NCBI GenBank assembly: GCA_025453855.1
Contig: JALOPO010000377.1
Span: forward strand, 1 to 5,587
DNA: 5,587 bases
Direction: 5' to 3'
From: Gemmatimonadaceae bacterium
Lineage (GTDB): Bacteria; Gemmatimonadota; Gemmatimonadetes; Gemmatimonadales; Gemmatimonadaceae
Position 1 is the stretch's first letter; each line of letters begins with the position of its first letter. The notes beneath the pieces were generated by a model. That model saw only the letters and a list, made by a program, of their open reading frames with translations, did no database searches and was not told where the DNA came from. Both the position numbers and the translations under genes were made by a program. Shown here piece by piece: positions 1 through 5,506 of this stretch.

Positions 1-363
1 GAGCACCGCGCGCGGATAGCGGCGCGTCCCGCGCTCGCTCGCCTGCAGGAGCACGAACTCGAGCCCCGCCTTCTCGCGCGGCACGTGGTTCGTCCCGCCC
101 AGCAGGTAGAGATTCGCGGCCACCACCTCGTTGGCGGTCACGCGCCGGTGGATCACGCGCAGCCCGTTCACGGTGAAGCTCGTCGTCGCGCTGTCGGCCG
201 CGGCGGCGGTGCGCAGCGCCCGCGCCACGAACGCCTCGTGCGCGGCCGCGGCGTCCGGCGTGGGCGTCGACGACACCGTCGATGGCGGCGCCCAGGCGAA
301 GGCGCTCGTCGCGCCGGCCAGGAGCGCCCCGGTGACGAGCAGCGTCGGTACGCGCCGGCTCAT
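1..363 (-). CDS. Secreted M16-family peptidase homologue, probably non-catalytic subunit (partial, C-terminus beyond left edge)
   Basis: The first 121 residues of a protein read leftward and cut by the window edge. Residues 1-23 look like a Sec signal peptide: basic MSRR, a hydrophobic stretch, then a likely cut after AFA, so the product should be periplasmic. Residues 62-121 match the start of the M16 N-terminal domain (NGLRVI, then a strand ending LYLLGG, then the helix that normally carries HxxEH). That helix aligns without gaps from G100-L101 to G112-T113, but F103, L106 and Q107 stand where the two zinc histidines and the catalytic glutamate should be. In known bacterial and mitochondrial M16 pairs, one subunit lacks the motif and supports the active one. 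The ATG overlaps the stop of the upstream active M16 gene by ATGA, and a GAGG lies 7 bases before it, so the two are probably co-translated. The family assignment is firm; the non-catalytic role is inferred from the visible part only. Confidence 0.85.
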   Translation of the reverse strand, partial: MSRRVPTLLVTGALLAGATSAFAWAPPSTVSSTPTPDAAAAHEAFVARALRTAAAADSATTSFTVNGLRVIHRRVTANEVVAANLYLLGGTNHVPREKAGLEFVLLQASERGTRRYPRAVL

Positions 364-1763
364 GGGCGCGCCTCGCGGACCGGCCCCGTCACGTCGGCGT
401 CGGTGAGCCGCAGCCGCGCGCGATCGGCGGGGCTGATCAGCACCCCCGTCACGCTCGGCTTCCCCACGATGTACGTCGCGGCGTAGCGCTGCAGGTCGGC
501 CGGCGTCTGCTGGGCCATGGTGTCCACGTAGCCGAGGAAGTAGTCGAGATCGGCCACCGCCCACCAGAAGCCGATCGTGTGCGTCAGCTCGCTCGTCTTC
601 TCGATCCCGAACTGGCTCTCGGTCCCGCGCTGCGCCTTCACCGCCTCCAGCTCGCCGGCCGTGAAGTAGCCCGGGTCGTCGAGCTTCTCGATCTCGCGCC
701 AGAGCGCGGCGAGGGCGGCCTTCAGGTTCTCGGGCGTCGTCTGCCCGCTGATCGTGATCGGCCCCACCTGGTCGAGCGTGTAGTAGTTCACCAGCACGCC
801 CTGCCAGAGTCCGTTGTCGGTGAGCGCGCGCTGGAAGCGCGAGCCGCGCGTGTTCAGCGCGTCGCTGAAGACGTCGGCGGCGTAGGTCGCCGCCTTGTCC
901 TTCCGCACGCTCGGCCCCTGCCACTGGATGAGCACCGAGACCGCCCCCACCGGCGCCTCGCTGATCACCGCGCTGCTCTTCGCGAGCGCGGGGATGGGCG
1001 GAATGGGGTCGACGGTGAACGGGTCGGGGCCGCGCTCCCACGAGCCGAACGCGCTGTCGGCGAGCGCGAAGACGCGCGCCGGCGCCACGTCGCCGGTGAC
1101 GATCAGCGCCGAGTTGTTGGGGATGTAGTACTTCTGCTGGATCGTGCGCATCTGTTGCGGCGTCACGTTGCGCAGCACCTCTCGACTCCCGATCGTGTTC
1201 TTGCGGCTCGTCTGCCCGGGATAGAGCGCCGCCGTCATCGCCTGCTGCAGCGCGAAGCCCGGCGACGCCTCGTTGCGATCGTACTCGCCGAGCACGACCT
1301 CCTTCTCCTGCGCCAGTTCGTCGGGGAGGAAGAGCGGGCCGCGCACCGCGTTGGCGATCAGCAGCATCCCGCCGCGCAGCGAGTCGCTCGGCAGCGTCAC
1401 GTAGTAGTTGACGCGCTCTTCCTGCGTGGTGCCGTTGAAGCGCGCGCCGAGCTCGGCCGCCCGCTGGCTGAAGGCATCGGCGTTCGGGTAGGCCTTGGAC
1501 GCCTTGAAGAACATGTGCTCGTACATGTGCGCGAGCCCCTCGTACTGGGGGCTCTGGGTGAAGGCACCGTTCTTCACGTTCAGCTCGACGGTCGCGATCG
1601 GGATCCCGTGGTTCTCCACCACGATCACCTCGAGGCCGTTGCGCAGCACCTGGCGTCGGATGATGCGCTCCAGCTCCGTGCGCTGCGCGGGGAGCGCCCC
1701 GGCGGCGAGGGCGAGCGCGAGGCCGGCGGTCAGCCAGCGTCGAAGTCGTGTCACGACAGGCAT
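360..1763 (-). CDS. Secreted zinc metallopeptidase, M16 (pitrilysin/processing peptidase) family, active subunit
   Basis: A 467-residue protein, the usual size for a bacterial two-domain M16B subunit. The start at 1763 gives a clean signal peptide (MPVVTRLRRW, then a hydrophobic Leu/Ala run, likely cut after LPA near residue 26), so it should act in the periplasm. The frame stays open upstream to 1955, but that extension is Arg/Pro-rich, runs into an inverted repeat and would bury the signal peptide. The N-terminal domain has the zinc motif H79-M-Y-E82-H83, and E160 lies 77 residues after H83 at the spacing of the third zinc ligand. E153 matches the second conserved glutamate known from pitrilysin. 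The C-terminal M16 domain begins near residue 200 (TPQQMRTIQQKYYIPNNSALIVTGDV). This subunit should hydrolyse peptides, with the degenerate partner encoded next. No convincing Shine-Dalgarno precedes the start. The natural substrate is unknown. Confidence 0.92.
   Translation of the reverse strand: MPVVTRLRRWLTAGLALALAAGALPAQRTELERIIRRQVLRNGLEVIVVENHGIPIATVELNVKNGAFTQSPQYEGLAHMYEHMFFKASKAYPNADAFSQRAAELGARFNGTTQEERVNYYVTLPSDSLRGGMLLIANAVRGPLFLPDELAQEKEVVLGEYDRNEASPGFALQQAMTAALYPGQTSRKNTIGSREVLRNVTPQQMRTIQQKYYIPNNSALIVTGDVAPARVFALADSAFGSWERGPDPFTVDPIPPIPALAKSSAVISEAPVGAVSVLIQWQGPSVRKDKAATYAADVFSDALNTRGSRFQRALTDNGLWQGVLVNYYTLDQVGPITISGQTTPENLKAALAALWREIEKLDDPGYFTAGELEAVKAQRGTESQFGIEKTSELTHTIGFWWAVADLDYFLGYVDTMAQQTPADLQRYAATYIVGKPSVTGVLISPADRARLRLTDADVTGPVREARP
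371..374 (-). promoter_or_regulatory. Ribosome binding site GAGG of the second M16 gene, inside the first gene
   Basis: Read on the minus strand, GAGG lies 7 bases before the ATG at 363 and within the last codons of the upstream M16 gene. It fixes the start of the second gene and supports translational coupling. It is one of the few clear Shine-Dalgarno sequences in the window. Confidence 0.55.
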
Positions 1764-1790
1764 GGGGCAAAGTCTACTGGCGGTCGCACC

Positions 1791-1860
1791 GACCAACCGG
1801 CGCCGGAGTCCGGCGCGGCCGGCGTTCGCCGACTTGCACCCCGGGGCGCACGGGTTGGTC
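1791..1860. repeat. Nested palindromes that can fold as a cloverleaf-like structure
   Basis: Outer arms GACCAACC (1791-1798) and GGTTGGTC (1853-1860) are exact inverted copies. Between them lie three further inverted repeats in series: the perfect 17-base palindrome GCGCCGGAGTCCGGCGC (1800-1816), CGGCG-TT-CGCCG (1820-1831), and TGCACCCCGGGGCGCA (1835-1850, one mismatched pair). If transcribed it lies in the leader of the M16 operon, 27 bases before the start. It is not a tRNA: there are no canonical loops, and the inner hairpins have almost no loop. It could be an operator, a leader structure or chance in GC-rich DNA. Confidence 0.4.
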
Positions 1861-1873
1861 CGCCGCCCCCCTC

Positions 1874-1953
1874 GGTGCCAGGCACCGCTGTCCCCGCGTA
1901 ACGGCAGTCGTCCGCCGGCTCGCTCCGGGGAGGGGACAGCGGTGCCTGGCACC
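1874..1953. repeat. Perfect 22-bp inverted repeat with GGTGCCWGGCACC cores (REP doublet-like)
   Basis: The left arm (1874-1895) and right arm (1932-1953) are exact inverted copies over 22 bases, separated by a 36-base spacer. Each arm starts at its outer end with a 13-base palindrome, GGTGCCAGGCACC on the left and GGTGCCTGGCACC on the right, followed inward by CGCTGTCCCC or its complement. A palindromic unit present as two head-to-head copies in an intergenic region is the layout of REP elements arranged as BIMEs, which are mobilised by RAYT (Y1-type) transposases elsewhere in the genome. No transposase is visible here. The REP assignment is inference from layout; the inverted repeat itself is certain. 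It could also act as a hairpin in either divergent transcript. Confidence 0.7.
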
Positions 1954-2005
1954 AAGGGTACCCGGGGGTGGCCTCGCCCCTCCGCCCCCCATTGGTTTCG
2001 CCCCC

Positions 2006-2980
2006 ATGACCGACCACCCCGCCGGCGGACGCACCCCCGCCGACCCGGCCGCGCTCGACGCCCTCGCCGCGCGCCTCGACCCCGCCCGCCTCCGGCGACA
2101 CGTCGCCCTCGCCCCCTATACCACCTTCCGCATCGGTGGCCCCGCCGACCTCCTCTACGAGGCCACCTCGGGCGACGACCTCGCCCACGCCATCGACGCC
2201 GCCGTCGCCACCGGTGTCGACTGGTTCGTCCTCGGCCTCGGCGCCAACATCCTCGTCGGCGACCTCGGCTTCCGCGGCCTCGTCATCCGCAATCGCGCCG
2301 ACCACGTCGCCTGGCTCCCCGACGGCCGCGTCACCGCCGAGTCGGGCGCGGTCATGGGCGACCTCGTCCACGAGGCCGTCGCCCGCGGCCTCTCCGGCTT
2401 CGAGCACTACATCGGGATCCCGAGCTCCGTCGGCGGCGCCATCTGGCAGAACCTCCACTTCCTCTCGCCGGCCCCCGAGCGCGAGCGGACGATGTTCATC
2501 GCCGAAGTCTTCGAGTCGTGCCGCATCCGCACGCAGGACGGCGAGCGCCGCACCGTCGACGCCGGCTACATCGCCTTCGGCTACGACGACACCGTCTTCC
2601 ACCACCGCCGCGACGTGGTCCTCGACGCCACCTTCCGCCTCGCGCCGGGCGATCCGTTCGCGCTCCACCGCATCCTGCAGGAGAACCTCAGCTGGCGCGG
2701 CGCGCGCCATCCGTGGCTCGAGCATCACCCGAGCGCCGGCTCCATCTTCAAGAAGATCGAGGGCGTCGGCGCGGGACGCCTCGTCGACCAGTGCGGCCTG
2801 AAGGGCTTCCGCATCGGCGACGCGGCGATCACGCACATCCACGCCAACATCATGGTCAACCTCGGCCACGCCACCGCCCGCGACGTGCGCACCCTCATCG
2901 CGCACGCGCAGCAGGCGGTGGCCGAGAAGTTCGGACAGCACCTCGAACCCGAGATCGGCTTCGTCGGCCAGTTCGCGTAG
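2006..2980 (+). CDS. murB: UDP-N-acetylenolpyruvoylglucosamine reductase (MurB), divergent subtype
   Basis: A cytoplasmic FAD flavoenzyme of 324 residues that reduces enolpyruvyl-UDP-GlcNAc to UDP-MurNAc with NADPH in peptidoglycan precursor synthesis. The FAD-binding domain shows TTFRIGGPADLL (39-50), GLGANILVGD (77-86) and IGIPSSVGGA (136-145). The MurB C-terminal domain shows PSAGSIFK (242-249), with S246 at the position of the proton-donating serine, and LEPEI (313-317), with E316 matching the catalytic glutamate. Departures from common MurB: QNLHFLSPAPERE follows the GG motif instead of NAGAYG, FKKI replaces FKNP, FGYDD replaces FGYR, and IGDAAITHIHAN replaces the usual IGGAxVSxxHAN. The start at 2006 puts the first conserved motif at the normal distance. 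An open frame back to 1748 crosses the repeats and is unlikely to be coding. No Shine-Dalgarno is visible. It stands alone, not in a mur cluster. Confidence 0.93.
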   Translation: MTDHPAGGRTPADPAALDALAARLDPARLRRHVALAPYTTFRIGGPADLLYEATSGDDLAHAIDAAVATGVDWFVLGLGANILVGDLGFRGLVIRNRADHVAWLPDGRVTAESGAVMGDLVHEAVARGLSGFEHYIGIPSSVGGAIWQNLHFLSPAPERERTMFIAEVFESCRIRTQDGERRTVDAGYIAFGYDDTVFHHRRDVVLDATFRLAPGDPFALHRILQENLSWRGARHPWLEHHPSAGSIFKKIEGVGAGRLVDQCGLKGFRIGDAAITHIHANIMVNLGHATARDVRTLIAHAQQAVAEKFGQHLEPEIGFVGQFA

Positions 2981-3002
2981 CGAGTCGCTGGCATCGGTGC
3001 GG

Positions 3003-3145
3003 TGAACAGCTGGGGGAAGGGCAGGGAAGTGCAGGACCGCCTGACGTGATGGGCTCCGTGGCCATCCCGTCGCCCCTACAACGACGCCGTTCGCTGCCCT
3101 TCCCTGCACTTCCCTGCCGTTCCCTGCAGTCCCACCCGCTGTTCA
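3003..3145. repeat. 143-bp inverted-repeat element with compound arms
   Basis: Outer arms TGAACAGC (3003-3010) and GCTGTTCA (3138-3145) are exact inverted copies. Inside them, 3014-3035 and 3103-3124 are inverted copies over 22 bases with one mismatch (3019/3119). The left junction between outer and inner arm is 3 bases and the right is 13, about one repeat unit longer. The 67-base centre (3036-3102) contains no gene. The element fills most of the gap between murB and the AraC gene. It could be a small non-autonomous mobile or REP-like element, or a large stem-loop ending the murB transcript. It has no U-tract, so a standard intrinsic terminator is less likely. Confidence 0.65.
3091..3130 (+). 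repeat. 10-bp tandem repeat, consensus TCCCTGCNNT
   Basis: Three in-register copies, TCCCTGCACT, TCCCTGCCGT and TCCCTGCAGT (3101-3130), follow a degenerate fourth copy, TCGCTGCCCT (3091-3100). They make up the right arm of the inverted-repeat element at 3003-3145; the left arm has about two inverted units. The 10-base period is close to one DNA helical turn, so the copies would face the same side of the DNA. Whether anything binds them is unknown. Confidence 0.7.
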
Positions 3146-3186
3146 GGACACGGAACCCCCCCACCGCGACATCACCGCACCTCGGC

Positions 3187-4155
3187 ATGACGACGCGACG
3201 AGCGCGCACCGCACCGGCACCGACGCACGACTCGATGCACGCGTTCTACGCGTCGATGCACGCGTTCTACGCGTCGCTCGGCGGGACGCTCTCGGGGCCT
3301 GCCGGTCCGGATGCGGGAGTCACGGCGCATCGCCTCGAGCAGCTGCATCCGCAGGTCGGCTACGAGTCGCCGCGCTTCCGCACGACGTACTACTCGCTGG
3401 TGGTGATGTACACGGGTCGCGGCGCCTTCTTCCTCGAGGACCACGCCTTCGAGACGCGTGATCGCACCCTCTACTTCACCAATCCGGGACACCTCAAGGG
3501 CTTCCGCTCCGATGCGGCGCCCACGGGATGCCTCGTCACCTGGAACGACGCCTTCCTGCGTCGCCACCTGCGCGGCGACGTGCTGCAGCACTTCCCGTGG
3601 CTCGTCACCGAGGTCGTGCCGCCGCTGCATCTCGACGCGCCCGACTTCGCCGGGATCACCGCCCTCACCGAACCGCTCCTCGACGCCTTCACCGGCAGCG
3701 ATCCGCACCGCTTCGCGATCGTCGGGCACCTCCTGCTCGCGCTCCTGCACCGTGTCGGGACGCACGCCGCCGCCGCCGGTGCGTGGCGCGACACCGGCAC
3801 CGACTCGTCGCGCATCGTCACCCGCTTCCGCGCCGATCTCGCCGCCCAGCTCCGCGAGCTCGTCGCCGGCCGCACGCGCCGCACCCCCACCGTGCGCGCG
3901 CTCGCCGATGCGCAGCAGCTCTCGGCCCCGTACCTCACCACGATCATCCGCCGCCGCACGGGGCGCACCGCGCACGACTGGATCGCCGACGCGGTGCTCG
4001 CCGAGGCGCGCGCGATGCTCGCGCGGCCGGGAACGACCGTGAAGGAGGTGGCGGAACGCCTCGCCTTCGCCGAGCCCAACCACCTCTCGCGCTTCTTCCG
4101 CCGCCACGCCGGCGAGACGCCCACCGCCTTCCAGGCCCGCGCGCACGTCGGCTGA
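3187..4155 (+). CDS. AraC-family transcriptional regulator
   Basis: A 322-residue DNA-binding regulator, within the normal 280-330 range for AraC proteins. Residues about 55-125 form a cupin-like effector domain (YYSLVVMYTGRGAFFLEDHAF, then TLYFTNPGH), with the tryptophan and helix pattern after it typical of the family. Residues 217-319 are the AraC/XylS double helix-turn-helix: helix pair one in TVRALADAQQLSAPYLTTIIRR (235-256) and helix pair two in TVKEVAERLAFAEPNHLSRF (284-303), ending HAGETPTAF. The start is uncertain: ATG codons at 3187, 3235 and 3256 are all in frame, none has a clear Shine-Dalgarno, and the last two lie in a 21-bp tandem duplication that makes MHAFYASMHAFYAS. The conserved domain begins after all three. 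It is followed 217 bases on, same strand, by an aldo/keto reductase that may be its target. The effector is unknown. Confidence 0.93.
   Translation: MTTRRARTAPAPTHDSMHAFYASMHAFYASLGGTLSGPAGPDAGVTAHRLEQLHPQVGYESPRFRTTYYSLVVMYTGRGAFFLEDHAFETRDRTLYFTNPGHLKGFRSDAAPTGCLVTWNDAFLRRHLRGDVLQHFPWLVTEVVPPLHLDAPDFAGITALTEPLLDAFTGSDPHRFAIVGHLLLALLHRVGTHAAAAGAWRDTGTDSSRIVTRFRADLAAQLRELVAGRTRRTPTVRALADAQQLSAPYLTTIIRRRTGRTAHDWIADAVLAEARAMLARPGTTVKEVAERLAFAEPNHLSRFFRRHAGETPTAFQARAHVG
3232..3276 (+). repeat. Perfect 21-bp tandem duplication in the AraC gene
   Basis: Bases 3232-3252 and 3253-3273 are identical, and the identity continues for three bases (TCG) into a third unit. The unit is a multiple of three, so the frame is kept and the peptide SMHAFYA is repeated at residues 16-22 and 23-29. 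Each unit contains an ATG. There are no synonymous differences between copies, which points to a recent slippage or unequal exchange event. Confidence 0.9.
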
Positions 4156-4372
4156 GCGCGGCGCACCACGCAGCGCCCGACGTGTGGCGCGCACCGGGCA
4201 CCGGTCGACACCCGATCGATGGCGCGACGCGCGACCAACGAAGGAAGTGGTCCGGCGTCCGAAGCTTCTGGCATGGGTCGGTGCCTCGGCTCCCGCGAAC
4301 ATGGTGGCAGATCGTCGCGCCGCGCGCACCGTGCGCCCCGGCCACCGACGCGAACCTGCGAGGCACACCGCC
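4156..4372 (+). promoter_or_regulatory. Intergenic region before the aldo/keto reductase gene
   Basis: A 217-base gap between same-strand genes, long enough for a separate promoter. I see no clear terminator for the AraC gene and no convincing -35/-10 pair. Possible binding features are the 7-base direct repeat GCACCGG at 4191-4197 and 4198-4204, followed by the short palindromes GTCGAC and CGATCG. If the AraC protein controls the next gene, its paired half-sites should be here; I cannot identify them. Confidence 0.3.
4360..4363 (+). promoter_or_regulatory. Ribosome binding site GAGG of the aldo/keto reductase gene
   Basis: GAGG ends 9 bases before the ATG at 4373 and supports that start over the upstream in-frame ATG codons, whose translation (residues rich in Arg and Pro) matches nothing in the family. 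Confidence 0.45.
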
Positions 4373-5383
4373 ATGACAGCTCCCGTCACGCTCCCCCAGC
4401 GCCGCCTCGGCCGCTCCGGCCCGGTCGTCTCCGCCCTCGGCCTCGGCGCCATGGGGATGAGCGACTTCTATGGCACCGCCGCCACCCGCGACGACGCCGA
4501 ATCGCTGGCCACGATCGAGGCCGCCATCGACGCCGGCGTGACGCTCGTCAACACCGGCGACTTCTACGGCATGGGCCACAACGAACGCCTCGTCGGTCGC
4601 GCACTCGCGGGTGCGCGCCGCGAGTCGGTCACGATCAGCGTCAAGTTCGGCGCGCTGCGCACCCCGTCGGGTGGCTGGAGCGGCTTCGACGGTCGCCCCG
4701 CGGCCGTGAAGAACTTCGCCGCCTACTCGCTCGACCGGCTCGGCGTCGACGTGATCGACCTCTACCAGCCGGCACGCGTCGATCCCGCCGTCCCGCTCGA
4801 GGAGACGGTCGGGGCGGTGGCCGACCTCATCAGGGAAGGGAAGGTCCGCTACCTCGGCGTCAGCGAGATGAACGCCGCGCAGCTGCGGCGCGCCCACGCG
4901 GTGCACCCGGTCACCGCGCTCGAGATCGAGTACTCGTTGGCCACGCGCGTGCTCGAGGGCGAGCTCCTCGACACGGCGCGCGAACTCGGCGTCGGGGTCG
5001 TGGCCTACGGGGCGCTGAGCCGCGGCCTCCTCGCCCGCCCGACGATCGCCGACTACGCGGCCGGCGACTTCCGTGCGCACCTCCCGCGCTTCACCGGCGA
5101 GAATCGCGCGCGCAACGCGGCCACCGTCGCGCGGCTGCACGAGCTCGCGGCGTCGCACGGGATGACGGGGGCGCAGCTCGCGCTCGCCTGGGTCATGTCG
5201 CGTGGCGACGACGTCGTCACCCTCTTCGGCACCACGCGCCGCGAGCGCCTGGCCGAGAACCTCGGAGCGGCCTCGGTCACGCTCGCGCCCGAACTCCTCG
5301 CCACGCTCGACGCCGAGTTCGGCGCGGACGCCATCGCGGGTACGCGCTACGACGCCTTCGGGATGCGCATGGTCGTGCAGTGA
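4373..5383 (+). CDS. Aldo/keto reductase-family protein with altered catalytic tetrad
   Basis: A 336-residue cytoplasmic (alpha/beta)8-barrel protein of the NADPH-dependent aldo/keto reductase family. It opens with the usual RRLGRSGPVVSALGLGAMGMS (10-30). The classical Asp-Tyr-Lys-His tetrad is only half present: in VNTGDFYG the Tyr is kept (Y65) but the first Asp is Asn (N60). K91 is kept in SVKFG. The usual His of the YxxHRxDP motif is Ala (A134 in YQPARVDP). Cofactor-binding parts are intact: YLGVSE (160-165), EYSLATR (186-192), GALSRGLLA (213-221), and GTTRRERLAENLGAA (286-300), whose basic residues would contact the NADPH phosphate. I believe the YxPARxDP variant recurs in one AKR subfamily, which would make it a family trait and not decay, but I cannot confirm this. 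The start is chosen from the GAGG and the normal distance to the first strand. Substrate unknown; possibly regulated by the AraC protein upstream. Confidence 0.92.
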   Translation: MTAPVTLPQRRLGRSGPVVSALGLGAMGMSDFYGTAATRDDAESLATIEAAIDAGVTLVNTGDFYGMGHNERLVGRALAGARRESVTISVKFGALRTPSGGWSGFDGRPAAVKNFAAYSLDRLGVDVIDLYQPARVDPAVPLEETVGAVADLIREGKVRYLGVSEMNAAQLRRAHAVHPVTALEIEYSLATRVLEGELLDTARELGVGVVAYGALSRGLLARPTIADYAAGDFRAHLPRFTGENRARNAATVARLHELAASHGMTGAQLALAWVMSRGDDVVTLFGTTRRERLAENLGAASVTLAPELLATLDAEFGADAIAGTRYDAFGMRMVVQ

Positions 5384-5410
5384 CACGCCACTGCTGATGC
5401 AACGACAAGC

Positions 5411-5448
5411 CAGATGCCCGGCTCCGCGCAGGCGGAACCGGGCATCTG
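5411..5448. terminator. Strong hairpin between convergent genes, probable bidirectional terminator
   Basis: An 11-bp perfect stem (5411-5421 with 5438-5448), one C/A mismatch (5422/5437), then a further 5 bp (5423-5427 with 5432-5436) closing a 4-base loop GCAG. It lies 27 bases after the aldo/keto reductase stop and faces a convergent gene. There is no run of T after it on either strand, so termination would depend on the stem strength. Confidence 0.75.
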
Positions 5449-5466
5449 CATGCTCACCGGACACGA

Positions 5467-5487
5467 GTGCCGCGCGCCGCGCGGCAC
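5467..5487. terminator. Second hairpin, probable terminator of the minus-strand gene
   Basis: GTGCCGCGC (5467-5475) and GCGCGGCAC (5479-5487) form a perfect 9-bp stem with a 3-base loop. It lies 19 bases beyond the stop of the minus-strand gene ending at 5507. No T-run follows. Together with the hairpin at 5411-5448 it gives each convergent gene its own structured end. Confidence 0.55.
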
Positions 5488-5506
5488 CCCGTCGGCAGAC
5501 CGTGCC

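Larger units (their letters stand above)
1764..2005. promoter_or_regulatory. Divergent intergenic region between the M16 operon and murB
   Basis: This 242-base stretch separates two genes transcribed away from each other, so it must hold both promoters. I see no convincing -35/-10 pair on either strand and no Shine-Dalgarno before either start. Most of the space is taken by two structured blocks, 1791-1860 and 1874-1953, described separately. The murB side (1954-2005) is C-rich and includes the palindrome GGGTACCC at 1956-1963. The promoter role is inferred from gene orientation alone. Confidence 0.45.

Noticed and set aside
1791..1860. A tRNA gene, because of the length (70 bases), the cloverleaf-like pairing and a GTTCG string
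   Set aside because: Stem lengths and spacing are wrong, the inner hairpins have almost no loops, and there is no anticodon arm or T-loop in register on either strand.
579..1901. Long plus-strand open frame opposite the M16 gene
   Set aside because: It is antisense to a clearly conserved peptidase, is rich in Arg, Leu and His with no recognisable motif, and ends inside the inverted repeat.
1764..1955. N-terminal extension of the M16 gene to a start in the inverted repeat
   Set aside because: It would place 64 Arg/Pro-rich residues before a good signal peptide and start inside a repeat element.
1751..3109. Long minus-strand open frame opposite murB
   Set aside because: Composition is Ala/Gly/Val/Glu/Asp-rich as expected for the complement of high-GC coding DNA, and murB on the plus strand is well supported.
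3001..3150. A CRISPR array, because of the short regular repeats
   Set aside because: The units are 10 bases with no spacers and are part of an inverted repeat; no cas gene is present.
1495..4155. A single open plus-strand frame spanning the M16 antisense, murB and the AraC gene, suggesting a giant fusion protein
   Set aside because: Only the last 322 codons (from 3187) look like protein. The rest is Arg/Pro-rich, overlaps murB in another frame and has no domain; it is open because stop codons are rare at this GC content.
3172..5464. Long minus-strand open frames opposite the AraC and aldo/keto reductase genes
   Set aside because: Arg/Gly/Ala-rich with no domain, and one runs through the terminator hairpin; both plus-strand genes are certain.
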